A stretch of 32,022 bases of DNA from Prevotellaceae bacterium. Its GTDB lineage: Bacteria; Bacteroidota; Bacteroidia; Bacteroidales; Bacteroidaceae. A program made the translations under genes and the position numbers. How positions within the stretch are numbered: position 1 is the stretch's first letter; every line of letters starts with the position of its first letter. The notes under the pieces were generated by a model. It worked only from the letters and a program-made list of their open reading frames with translations, was not told the DNA's origin and did not search any database. Shown one piece after another: positions 24,667 to 32,022 of this stretch. The stretch lies in NCBI GenBank assembly GCA_022508585.1, contig JAFLUU010000006.1, positions 1 through 32,022 on the forward strand. Reading direction: 5' to 3'.

Positions 24667-26136
24667 CTATTGCCTGCGCCAGAAAGAACGAGTGAATGGC
24701 AGTAAGATTGCAAAAATCTCAAGCCTTCCTGCAAGCATGAGGAAACAGCAAATCCATTTGGCTGCTTCGGGCAAATCTGCCACACCTTGCATCGGACCAT
24801 AGCGATGCCCAAAATTAGTACCGATATTGCTGATGCAATCAAGCGAAATCGCGCAACTATCGTAGCCCGGTAGCCCTACAATCATCAGTGCTCCTGCTCC
24901 AATCACGATGAGAAAGAGGAACCAGAAGAGAAGCGACATCACATTATGCTCGGCGGCAGAGTTTATCGGGGCTTTGTTTATTTGAACCGGTATCACGGCG
25001 TTAGGATGAAGAAGGCGTTTGAACTGTATGCGCGTGGTCTTAATGATAATCAGCATACGAATACTCTTGAAGCCGCTCGAAGTTGAACCGGAACAGCCGC
25101 CCACGAACATAAGGAACATCACCAACAGACAAATAGGGCGATACCATTGCTGATAGTCGTCGGCAATAAATCCACTCGTAGTGCTGATGGCCACACAGTT
25201 GAACAACGCCGTTCGTGCCGCGCGCTCAATGTCATAACCATTGTGGATAAATAGGCTTATCGCGCAGATAGCGGAGATAATAAGTATCGACGAGAGATAA
25301 AAGCGCAGCTCGTTGCTCTGGAAGAGCGGCGAGAGTTTACGCCGAGTGCCTGTAGTATATAAAAGGTAGAAGTTTGTGCCACCGAGAAGCATAAATATAA
25401 TCAGGACATACTCTATTAGTGGCGAATTATAGTACATTATGCCGTCAGTGTGGGTGGAAAAACCGCCGGTAGCTATTGTTGACATCGCATGATTGATGCT
25501 GTCAAACAGATTCATGCCGCAGGCATATAGAGAAGCGGTGCATCCACATGTTAGCACTATATAAATCGACCAAATCCACGCGGCGGTAGTCTTTATCTTG
25601 GTGTGTAGCTTCTCTTGCCCGAGTCCGGTGGACTCTGCTGCGAACAGGCGGATTTCACCATTGCCAGACGCAGGCAGAATGGTCATCGTAAAGAACACAA
25701 TACCGAGGCCGCCAATCCAATGCATGAAACTGCGCCAGAAAAGTATGCTGTGGGGCAACGCATCAACATCGGGGATAACCGTTGCTCCCGTGGCGGTAAA
25801 TCCAGACATGGCTTCAAATAGCGCCGCCCCGAAGGTAGAGCATTGACCGTCTATGAGAAAAGGAATTGTGCCGAGCAGCGAGAACACAACCCAAGTCAGA
25901 CTGACCACAAGGTATGCTTCGCGGCGATTTATGCTCTTACTGGATTTCAGTCCAATCAACTTGAGCACAATTCCCACCATGCTCGTAATAATCAGAGCCA
26001 CAAGAAATGGCGCATGAGTCTGCTCCTTATATATAATACCGACAATCAGCGACACTAACATCATAAAAGCCTCGATTAGCACCAGCTGACCGAGTGCCCT
26101 GCATAATGTCTGCGGATTTATAATCTTTTTCTTCAT
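24667..26136 (-). CDS. trkH: Potassium uptake channel subunit TrkH
   Basis: Inner-membrane subunit of the Trk/Ktr potassium uptake system. Four M1-P-M2 repeats are visible through their selectivity-filter segments: GFTATGATV, STIATGGFS, AISTTSGFI and SNIGTNFG. An N-terminal two-helix extension (about residues 10-60) precedes them. The region GGCSGSTSSGFKSIRM is the intramembrane loop and cytoplasmic contact typical of TrkH. 489 aa, normal length. Its gating partner trkA lies upstream with 53 bp between; the pair is co-transcribed with dxs. Confidence 0.95.
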   Translation of the reverse strand: MKKKIINPQTLCRALGQLVLIEAFMMLVSLIVGIIYKEQTHAPFLVALIITSMVGIVLKLIGLKSSKSINRREAYLVVSLTWVVFSLLGTIPFLIDGQCSTFGAALFEAMSGFTATGATVIPDVDALPHSILFWRSFMHWIGGLGIVFFTMTILPASGNGEIRLFAAESTGLGQEKLHTKIKTTAAWIWSIYIVLTCGCTASLYACGMNLFDSINHAMSTIATGGFSTHTDGIMYYNSPLIEYVLIIFMLLGGTNFYLLYTTGTRRKLSPLFQSNELRFYLSSILIISAICAISLFIHNGYDIERAARTALFNCVAISTTSGFIADDYQQWYRPICLLVMFLMFVGGCSGSTSSGFKSIRMLIIIKTTRIQFKRLLHPNAVIPVQINKAPINSAAEHNVMSLLFWFLFLIVIGAGALMIVGLPGYDSCAISLDCISNIGTNFGHRYGPMQGVADLPEAAKWICCFLMLAGRLEIFAILLPFTRSFWRRQ

Positions 26137-26189
26137 CTTGTTTTGCCGAGGTGGCTGTTTTTAGGTCGATAAAAACGACAGCTTATGCC

Positions 26190-27539
26190 TTAGCCGAAGA
26201 ACGAAGAAAGCGTCTTCAGTCCATTATCCACACAGATAGCCACCACTTTGTCGCCCTCCTGCACTTGAGTCATACCGTTGATTAGTTGTCCCTTGCCTTT
26301 GCGAATCAAACCGCCCAGCGTAGCGTTGGCAGGTAGCTTAAGGTCTTTGATAAGTTTCTTGGTAATCTTAGAATCCTTGGTAGCGGTAAACTCCGCCACA
26401 TCGGCGTTGGCAACCATCAAGCTCTTGACATTGCTGATGTCTGCCTTGAGAATCATTCGGTAGATGTTTGAAGCTGAAATAGCCTGCTTGTTTATCAGAG
26501 TGCCGATATCAAGGCTCTCCGCCGTGGGGATAAAGTTGATATTGTCGAGCATTGCCACAGTTTTGTTTACCCCGAATTTCTTTGCAGTGAGACAACTGAT
26601 GATATTCACCTCCGAGTTTGGCGTAAGAGCGATGAATGCATCGGCATCGTCCACATTCTCCTCTTGTAACAGCGACAGGTCGCGCCCATCACCGTGAATA
26701 ACCATCACATTACTCTTGCTAATTCGCTTATTTAGCTCGTGGCAGCGGTTAAGGTCTTGTTCTATGATTTTTACATTCATATGCGAAGGTAACATCTGCG
26801 CGGTGAATGCCGCAGTGGTGCCGCCACCCATTATCATCACATCTTCCACATTAGTATAGTCGTCCTTGCCGCATATACTGCGTATGAAATCTTGATTACG
26901 CTTGTCGGCCATGAAGAAAACGAGGTCGTAAGGATAGATTATATCGTCGCCGTGCGGAATAATCGTTTCGCTGCCGCGTTTGATAGCCACTACATGATAG
27001 GCATTGTTCTGGTTTGGCAAGTCTTTTAGGGGAGTGTGGAGTATTTTACAGCTCTCGCGCACCTTTACTCCGATGAGAGCCAGATTACCATCGCCGCCAT
27101 CGGGCTCCCACCACATGCGCGCCCAACTGCGCTCCACCGAGCTGACAATCTCCTTGGCGGCAACCATCTCCGGAATGAACATGCCGCTGATACCCATCTC
27201 CTTGAAGAACTCTTGCGGCTGCTTGCTTAGGTATTCCACGCTGTCCACGCGTGCAACCGTGCGCCGAGCCCCCAATTTGCCTGCCATCATACAACAATTG
27301 ATGTTGAGATTTTCGTCAGGCGTTACACCGATAAACAAATCGCAGTGATTCACGCCTATTTCCTTGAGGCCGACAATCGAAGTGGGCGACATGACCTTTG
27401 CCATCAAGTCGTAGTTGAGCTGCAGCGCATCGAGCTTGTCTGGATTTTCGTCAAGTACGATGATATTGTGGTTCTCTCGGGCAAAAAGTTTGGCCAAATG
27501 AGTGCCAACCCTGCCGGCGCCGGCAATGATAATCTTCAT
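26190..27539 (-). CDS. trkA: Potassium uptake regulatory subunit TrkA
   Basis: Cytoplasmic nucleotide-binding ring protein that gates TrkH. It contains two RCK units, each an N-terminal Rossmann part plus a TrkA-C part. The first opens with MKIIIAGAGRVGTHLAK (GxGxxG, residues 7-12), the second with VMIMGGGTTAAFTAQ near 230. The acidic residues binding the ribose are in VLDENPD and IIEQDLN. 449 aa, the full tandem form. It begins 3 bp after the dxs stop. Confidence 0.96.
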   Translation of the reverse strand: MKIIIAGAGRVGTHLAKLFARENHNIIVLDENPDKLDALQLNYDLMAKVMSPTSIVGLKEIGVNHCDLFIGVTPDENLNINCCMMAGKLGARRTVARVDSVEYLSKQPQEFFKEMGISGMFIPEMVAAKEIVSSVERSWARMWWEPDGGDGNLALIGVKVRESCKILHTPLKDLPNQNNAYHVVAIKRGSETIIPHGDDIIYPYDLVFFMADKRNQDFIRSICGKDDYTNVEDVMIMGGGTTAAFTAQMLPSHMNVKIIEQDLNRCHELNKRISKSNVMVIHGDGRDLSLLQEENVDDADAFIALTPNSEVNIISCLTAKKFGVNKTVAMLDNINFIPTAESLDIGTLINKQAISASNIYRMILKADISNVKSLMVANADVAEFTATKDSKITKKLIKDLKLPANATLGGLIRKGKGQLINGMTQVQEGDKVVAICVDNGLKTLSSFFG

Positions 27540-27542
27540 CTT

Positions 27543-29438
27543 CTATTCTATAACCTTTTCTATTGCTTCTTGGTCAAGGCCAACCAATTTATACAACTCG
27601 TTCACGGCACCATGCTCCACAAAGTGGTCAGGCAACCCCATTCTGTGGAGCGGAGTGTGGCATTCATGATCTTGCAGCCACTCGGCAACGGCACCACCGA
27701 AGCCGCCGCTTAAAGAACCGTCTTCCACGGTAATTATCTTCTCGTATTTTGCTTCAGCCACTTCGTGTAAGATGTTTTCATCTAAGGGCTTAACGAAACG
27801 CATATCGTAGTGAGCGATGCTATTGCCTTTGGCTGCGAGTTTATCAATCGCCTTACTTGCCGTAACGCCTATGGCGCCTAATGAAAGTACGCACACCCTG
27901 TTGCCGCTGCGCAGCTTGCGCCCTCTGCCCACGCCGACAGTCTCCATAGGCGTGCGCCAGTCGACGGTAGAGCCCTTGCCGCGTGGATAACGAATCACCC
28001 AAGCCCCCTCAGCGAGCGCGGCGGTGTACATCATGTTGCGCAACTCTGGCTCAGTCATGGGCGAGCAAATCGTTAGGTTAGGCACCGTGCGCAGAGCTGC
28101 CATGTCAAATGCCCCATGGTGGGTAGGGCCGTCTTCACCCACCAATCCGGCGCGGTCAAGACAGAGCACCACATGCAGATTGCTGATAGCCACATCATGA
28201 ATGATGTTGTCGTAGGCTCGTTGCGCAAACGACGAGTATATATTGCAGAACGGAACGAGTCCACCCCTCGCCATGCCGGCAGCCAGCGTTACGGCGTGTC
28301 CCTCGGCAATACCCACATCAAACACACGCTCGGGCATCTCGTGTTGCATGATGTTCATCGAGCAGCCGGAGAGCATCGCAGGGGTAACACCCACAATCTT
28401 CTGGTTTTGACGAGCCAGTTCCAAGAGCGTTTCGCCGAACACAGTCTGGAATTTCGGCGGCAGGTTGCCGCAATCCTCCTCCTTCAAGCGTTCACCGGTC
28501 TTGGGGTCGAACATACCCGGGGCGTGCCATGCCGTAACATCGCGCTCGGCAGCCTCATAGCCCTTGCCTTTTACAGTATGAATGTGCAGCAACTTCGAAC
28601 CTGCCATGTCCTTGAGTATTTGCAGCATCTCCACGAGGCGAATCACATCGTGGCCGTCGGCAGGGCCGAAGTAGCGAATGTTCATACCCTCAAATATATT
28701 CTGTTCGCGCGTTAGGAGCGACTTAAGCGAGTTGTTAAGGCGCAGAATGGCATTCTTGCGCTTCTCCGTCAGCACCCCGAGGCGGTTTAAGTTGCGCGCC
28801 ATGTGAAAACGGAAGCGGTTGTACCACTTACTCGTGTGCAGGCGCAATAGATACTGCTTCATGCCGCCCACGCTGTGGTCGATGCTCATATTGTTGTCGT
28901 TGAGGATTATGAGCATATCGTTGGGCGTTGCCGACACATTGTTCAGACCTTCAAATGCTAAGCCGCCGCTCATCGCGCCGTCGCCGATAACCACAGCCAC
29001 CTTGCGCTTCTTGTCTCCTTGCTGCTTGGCTGCCACCGCCATGCCCAAACCCATGGATATAGAGTTGGACGCGTGGCCGCAAGTGCAGCTGTCATATTCG
29101 CTTTCTTCGGGCGAGGGGAATGGTTTGAGCCCGCCCAACTGACGATTGGTGCTGAACGCATCGCGACGCCCCGTCAAGATTTTATGACTATAGGCCTGAT
29201 GTCCCACATCCCAGACAATGCGGTCGTAAGGCGTGTCAAACACATAGTGTAACGCCACCGTAATCTCCACCGCACCGAGACTGGAGGCGAGATGACCCGG
29301 GTGTTCTGCCAGCACCTCTATGATGCGGTGTCGTATCTCGCTGCACACTTGCGGTAACTGCTCCACTCTTAGTCGGCGCAAGTCGGCAGGCAGATCAATT
29401 GTGTTGAGCAATTTATAATCGTAGTCTGTATCTTCCAC
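27543..29438 (-). CDS. dxs: 1-deoxy-D-xylulose-5-phosphate synthase
   Basis: TPP enzyme that condenses pyruvate and glyceraldehyde-3-phosphate, the first step of the MEP isoprenoid pathway. The TPP/Mg motif is [16 protein letters not shown]...[20 protein letters not shown] (substrate-binding His), [16 protein letters not shown] and [15 protein letters not shown] (with the catalytic-half glutamate region) are family blocks. 631 aa, complete. The start is a GTG at 29438; no ATG lies between it and the promoter. The dxs-trkA-trkH order is, to my knowledge, common in Bacteroidales. Confidence 0.96.
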   Translation of the reverse strand: MEDTDYDYKLLNTIDLPADLRRLRVEQLPQVCSEIRHRIIEVLAEHPGHLASSLGAVEITVALHYVFDTPYDRIVWDVGHQAYSHKILTGRRDAFSTNRQLGGLKPFPSPEESEYDSCTCGHASNSISMGLGMAVAAKQQGDKKRKVAVVIGDGAMSGGLAFEGLNNVSATPNDMLIILNDNNMSIDHSVGGMKQYLLRLHTSKWYNRFRFHMARNLNRLGVLTEKRKNAILRLNNSLKSLLTREQNIFEGMNIRYFGPADGHDVIRLVEMLQILKDMAGSKLLHIHTVKGKGYEAAERDVTAWHAPGMFDPKTGERLKEEDCGNLPPKFQTVFGETLLELARQNQKIVGVTPAMLSGCSMNIMQHEMPERVFDVGIAEGHAVTLAAGMARGGLVPFCNIYSSFAQRAYDNIIHDVAISNLHVVLCLDRAGLVGEDGPTHHGAFDMAALRTVPNLTICSPMTEPELRNMMYTAALAEGAWVIRYPRGKGSTVDWRTPMETVGVGRGRKLRSGNRVCVLSLGAIGVTASKAIDKLAAKGNSIAHYDMRFVKPLDENILHEVAEAKYEKIITVEDGSLSGGFGGAVAEWLQDHECHTPLHRMGLPDHFVEHGAVNELYKLVGLDQEAIEKVIE

Positions 29439-29465
29439 AATATAGATGCAATATGCAATTTAGTG

Positions 29466-29473
29466 CAAAAGTA
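29466..29473 (-). promoter_or_regulatory. Candidate -7 element for dxs
   Basis: On the minus strand TACTTTTG matches TAnnTTTG and lies 28 bp before the dxs GTG. A -33 TTTG at standard spacing is not evident. Confidence 0.5.
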
Positions 29474-30267
29474 GCAACTTTTTATCAATACTCGTGCAAC
29501 AAACCACCCCTTTTCGTCCTTTCGTCGCCTTTTCCCCTTGCAAAGACAGCATCTCACAACTCCTTGCGCACATCTCGCCGTTCTTATCTCGCGAAAATGC
29601 GCTGAAATTCGCGTGTACGGTGTCTTGTAGGCACACGGGGATTTTCGCGCAACTTTTTTGCGCCTTCGCACACCCTAACTCGCTGATTGATATAACGCTT
29701 TTCGGCTACTTTTTTGCAGCGAAACCACACATTCTACGCTCAAAACATTTGTTTTGCACCTTTTGATGGGGCAAAACACCTATATTATCCCTCCAATCAT
29801 CCCCGATTTTTGTCGTTTTAGTGCGTTTTTCCTCCAAAAACACGCAAAATTCGTCCTAAAACATCGTGTTTTTGTTTCACCGCTTTCAGGGTTCAGTTTG
29901 TATTACGCACTTCAGCAGAGGTTTCGTACCATTTTGGATTGTCTTTTACTTTTCTGCAGAATCCCACCTTACTCATTTTTTTGTTAAATTTTCTACAATT
30001 TTTTCAATCCACGATTTCCTTTATTTAATTCTTTTTGTGGAAGTTGACCCACAATGGGGGCAACGGGGCAAAGGAGTAGACTTCAAAATGTACCCTCCCG
30101 AAGTATGCGTAAATACTTCACCGCAATTTTTGCATTTTCTTGTCTCTAATATCAACATATCACTGTTTTTTATGATTTATTTGACAAAGTTACTGCCATT
30201 TGGCGACAGAAGCGAATATTAACTTCAATTTTTTTTAATTTTCCACCAAGTGGCATATTATAAATGG
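29474..30267. other. Long noncoding region upstream of dxs
   Basis: About 800 bp with no credible gene. The short open frames here have poor composition, no conserved motif and overlap one another. The plus strand is markedly pyrimidine- and T-rich. GC-rich words such as CGCG and TGCGC recur near 29565-29670 with roughly 10-11 bp spacing. A small hairpin (GAAGTAT 30100-30106 with ATACTTC 30113-30119) and the inverted repeat at 29835-29874 are the only structures I can support. Confidence 0.6.
29835..29874. repeat. 10-bp perfect inverted repeat
   Basis: CAAAAACACG (29835-29844) and CGTGTTTTTG (29865-29874) are exact inverted copies with a 20-nt loop. No gene ends nearby on the plus strand, so this is not obviously a terminator. 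Confidence 0.6.
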
Positions 30268-30275
30268 TAATTTTG
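30268..30275 (+). promoter_or_regulatory. Isolated -7-like box before the relic ORF
   Basis: TAATTTTG fits TAnnTTTG and lies 18 bp before the small ORF at 30294. No TTTG -33 box is seen at the usual spacing, so chance is possible in this AT-rich stretch. Confidence 0.3.
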
Positions 30276-30293
30276 TATCAGGCATTATAGACT

Positions 30294-30422
30294 ATGTTGG
30301 CAATGTATTACTACGACCTGCAAGGCCGCCGCGTGGCTGAAACATCACAAACTGGGCGTGAAGTGAGCTCGCGAACGGCAAACACGAAGTGGGCGCAAGC
30401 CGAAGCAGCGCAGTCACGCTAA
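30294..30422 (+). pseudogene. Relic of a secreted-protein C-terminal sorting domain
   Basis: A 42-codon frame beginning MLAMYYYDLQGRRVAETSQT. YDLQGRRV is the hallmark start of the last strands of Bacteroidales C-terminal sorting domains (type IX secretion-like), where it normally follows hundreds of residues and ends in a G-I-Y-x-x-x-G-K-K pattern. That tail is missing; the frame runs into Ala/Gln-rich sequence and stops before a hairpin (CACGCT 30415-30420 with AGCGTG 30424-30429). The GH89 protein in this window ends with a related AYDVIGHRITS. I read it as the broken end of a lost surface protein. A real tiny gene is less likely. Confidence 0.55.
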
Positions 30423-30567
30423 AAGCGTGGGGCGCTACGAGCGGAGGCGAGAGCGTTAGCGACACAAGGCGACACAGCTCCACCTCACGATAGCAAACCT
30501 CACCAATAATATGTAAAACATCGCCAAACTGATACCATACCCCCTCAAAGTTCATAGAAAAACCTAT

Positions 30568-30596
30568 CGCGCGAGATTTTTTATCGTTCTCGCGCG
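30568..30596. repeat. GC-rich perfect hairpin
   Basis: CGCGCGAGA (30568-30576) and TCTCGCGCG (30588-30596) pair perfectly over an 11-nt T-rich loop. There is no T-run after it on either strand, so it is not a standard terminator. It borders the periodic array that follows. Confidence 0.7.
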
Positions 30597-30926
30597 TAGA
30601 AATGTCGTCAAAATTTGAAAATTCATATACAAATTCTCGAGAAATCATATAAGAATTATTATAACTTTATATATGAATTTTTGAAAATTCGTATATGATT
30701 TTTTGAAGTTCAACGACATTTCTGCAAATTTCCACGACATTTCGACGCGTGCGATGGGCTTAAAATCGGGCGCGGAGACCTTTTTGCCGTGTGCTAACGA
30801 GGTTGGGTATTGTGTGCGCGAGAAAATGGTGTGGAGGTGCGATGTTGTGTGCAGGGACGAGCGGACATTAAATAAAGGTGTGCGTATTATTAAATGGTAT
30901 GCTCGCACTATTTAATATGGTACGCG
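30581..30926. repeat. Degenerate 21-22 bp tandem array
   Basis: Unit starts can be set at 30581, 30602, 30624, 30646, 30668, 30690, 30712 and 30734. The five units from 30602 to 30711 are each 22 bp and align to roughly CATATATGAATTTTTGAAAA. AACGACATTTC (30712-30722) and ACGACATTTC (30734-30743) repeat the shared word at a 21-bp step. Beyond this, GC cores (TGCGA 30750, CGCGG 30771, TGCTA 30792, TGCGC 30815, TGCGA 30838, AGCGG 30860, TGCGT 30881, TCGCA 30903) continue at 21-23 bp. The outer AGAAATGTCGT 30598-30608 and ACGACATTTCT 30713-30723 also form an 11-bp inverted pair. An 87-codon minus-strand frame through it shows a heptad pattern, a by-product of the period. Confidence 0.65.
30762..30800. 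repeat. Dispersed intergenic repeat, copy 2
   Basis: Matches 39-77 with 4 differences in 39 bases. It lies inside the periodic array and shares its phasing. A 13-base word at its left end (TAAAATCGGGCGC) also occurs at 13097-13109, just upstream of the rplU leader, though there the match stops. Confidence 0.7.
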
Positions 30927-31009
30927 CGAAAAATATCTGCGCAAATAGTGGTAGGGGAGGGCGCGTATATGTGAGTTTTTTCGTAATTTCGCGAAAATTT
31001 TAGAATACT

Positions 31010-32022
31010 ATGAAAATAGGGTTTGACAACGAGAAATATCTGGCTATTCAGTCGGAACATATCAAGGAGCGCATCGCTAAGTTTGGCAACAAGCTGTATT
31101 TGGAGTTGGGCGGCAAGTTATTCGACGACCATCACGCGAGTCGTGTGTTGCCCGGCTTTCAGCCCGACAGCAAGCTGCGAATGCTGCGTCAGCTGAGCGA
31201 CTCGGCTGAGATAGTGATTGTGATTAGCGCCGTGGACATCGAGAAAAATAAAATTCGCGGCGACCTCGGCATTACTTACGACGAAGATGTGCTTCGCCTG
31301 CGCACTGAATTTCAGAAGCGCGGCTTCATGGTGAGCTCTGTGGTCATCACTCATTACAATGGCCAGAACTCTGCCGACCTTTACCGCCAGAAATTGGAGC
31401 GCCTTGGCATCAAATCGTACTATCACTACACCATAGAGGGCTATCCCACTAATGTGGCGCTCATAGATTCCGACGATGGCTTCGGGCGCAACGATTATGT
31501 GGAGACTACGCGCCCCCTTGTGATTGTTACGGCGCCCGGACCGGGCAGCGGCAAGATGGCTGTGTGTCTCAGTCAGCTATATAACGAGCATAAGCGCGGC
31601 ATCGAGGCCGGCTATGCCAAGTTTGAGACTTTCCCTGTATGGAATTTGCCGCTGAAGCACCCTGTGAACATCGCATACGAGGCTGCTACTGCCGACTTGG
31701 ACGATGTGAATATGATTGACCCCTTCCATTTAGAGGCGTACAACAAGATTGCTATCAACTACAACCGCGATATTGAAATCTTCCCTGTACTGAACGCCTT
31801 GTTTGAGGGCATCTACGGCACCAATCCCTACAAGTCGCCCACCGATATGGGTGTTAATATGGTGGGCTTCTGCATCTGCGACGACGATGTCTGCTGTCGT
31901 GCTTCGTGCGACGAGATTATCCGCCGTTACTACACGGCTCTCAACCGCATGGCGGAGGGCGACTGCAACGATGCGGAGGTAAACAAGATTTCCCTGTTGT
32001 TCAAACAGGTCCATATCGACGT
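31010..32022 (+). CDS. DUF1846 (UPF0371) family protein, 5' part
   Basis: Conserved cytosolic protein of unknown function, about 500 aa in full; the first 337 residues are here and the frame is open at the window edge. The start MKIGFDNEKYLAIQSEHIKERIAKF, the block TAPGPGSGKMAVCLSQLYNEH (a P-loop-like GPGSGK, about residues 183-188), and KFETFPVWNLPLKHPVN...AYEAATADLDD are typical of the family. A Cys cluster (CICDDDVCCRASCDE, about 286-300) stands out. The ATG at 31010 is preceded by a weak TAATTTCG box at 30984-30991. No signal peptide. A nucleotide-linked role is suggested only by the glycine-rich loop. Confidence 0.9.
   Translation, partial: MKIGFDNEKYLAIQSEHIKERIAKFGNKLYLELGGKLFDDHHASRVLPGFQPDSKLRMLRQLSDSAEIVIVISAVDIEKNKIRGDLGITYDEDVLRLRTEFQKRGFMVSSVVITHYNGQNSADLYRQKLERLGIKSYYHYTIEGYPTNVALIDSDDGFGRNDYVETTRPLVIVTAPGPGSGKMAVCLSQLYNEHKRGIEAGYAKFETFPVWNLPLKHPVNIAYEAATADLDDVNMIDPFHLEAYNKIAINYNRDIEIFPVLNALFEGIYGTNPYKSPTDMGVNMVGFCICDDDVCCRASCDEIIRRYYTALNRMAEGDCNDAEVNKISLLFKQVHID

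Noticed and set aside
29494-29987. Two plus-strand frames upstream of dxs as small proteins
   Set aside because: They overlap, are Phe/Cys/His-rich because of the T-rich strand, and show no start signals or domains.
30645-30908. 87-codon minus-strand frame with heptad pattern
   Set aside because: It coincides with the 21-22 bp array, has unusual composition and no recognisable domain.

Overview
The window is a chromosomal segment from a member of the Bacteroidales (Bacteroidota), most plausibly a gut glycan degrader related to Muribaculaceae, Prevotellaceae or Bacteroidaceae. The signs are the secreted glycosidase families (GH25, GH27, GH43, GH84, GH89), a two-CBM20 4-alpha-glucanotransferase, DUF4494, the dxs-trkA-trkH and lptB-ftsK-lolA blocks, weak Shine-Dalgarno sites, and several promoters of the Bacteroidota type (TTTG, 17-19 nt, TAnnTTTG). 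No rRNA, tRNA, insertion sequence, phage or CRISPR locus was found. I cannot name the genus from the sequence.

Layout. 1-259 is an intergenic end with one copy of a dispersed repeat and the malQ terminator. 260-4794 (minus) is a tight GH43 -> GH25 lysozyme -> malQ unit. 4927-10432 (plus) carries a secreted GH84 beta-N-acetylglucosaminidase, then queD, queE, a DUF4494 gene, a YggS-type PLP protein and a LolC/E-like permease. 10555-10785 holds a promoter and a rod-shaped structured RNA that I read as 6S RNA. It is followed by an AT-rich acyltransferase broken by two single-base frameshifts (10828-11836) and a noncoding stretch with a 21-22 bp phased repeat array (11993-12204). 12323-13139 is rplU-rpmA with promoter, hairpin leader and terminator. 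13165-13500 is the wreck of a GH29 alpha-L-fucosidase gene. 13574-18615 (minus) is lptB -> ftsK -> lolA -> trxB with its promoter. 18684-24025 (minus) is a GH89 -> GH27 pair behind a perfect consensus promoter. 24163-29473 (minus) is dxs -> trkA -> trkH -> GNAT. 29474-31009 is 1.5 kb of noncoding DNA with a C-terminal-domain relic, hairpins and a second 21-22 bp periodic array. 31010 to the end is the 5' part of a DUF1846/UPF0371 gene.

How the genes work together. GH84, GH89 and GH27, plus the lost GH29, point to stripping of GlcNAc, Gal/GalNAc and fucose from host mucin-type or N-glycans at the cell surface or in the periplasm. They are not next to SusC/SusD genes here. GH43 and MalQ add plant glycan and maltodextrin handling. 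The housekeeping blocks cover LPS and lipoprotein export (lptB, lolA, the FtsX-family permease), chromosome segregation (ftsK), thioredoxin reduction (trxB), potassium uptake (trkA/trkH), isoprenoid precursors (dxs), queuosine precursors (queD, queE) and ribosomal proteins L21/L27.

The least explained material is intergenic. At least two AT-rich gaps contain degenerate arrays whose GC-rich or otherwise recognisable cores recur every 21-22 bp, about two helical turns. A 39-bp motif shared by the first and last kilobases of the window has the same phasing. No obviously new multi-gene system is visible in the coding part.
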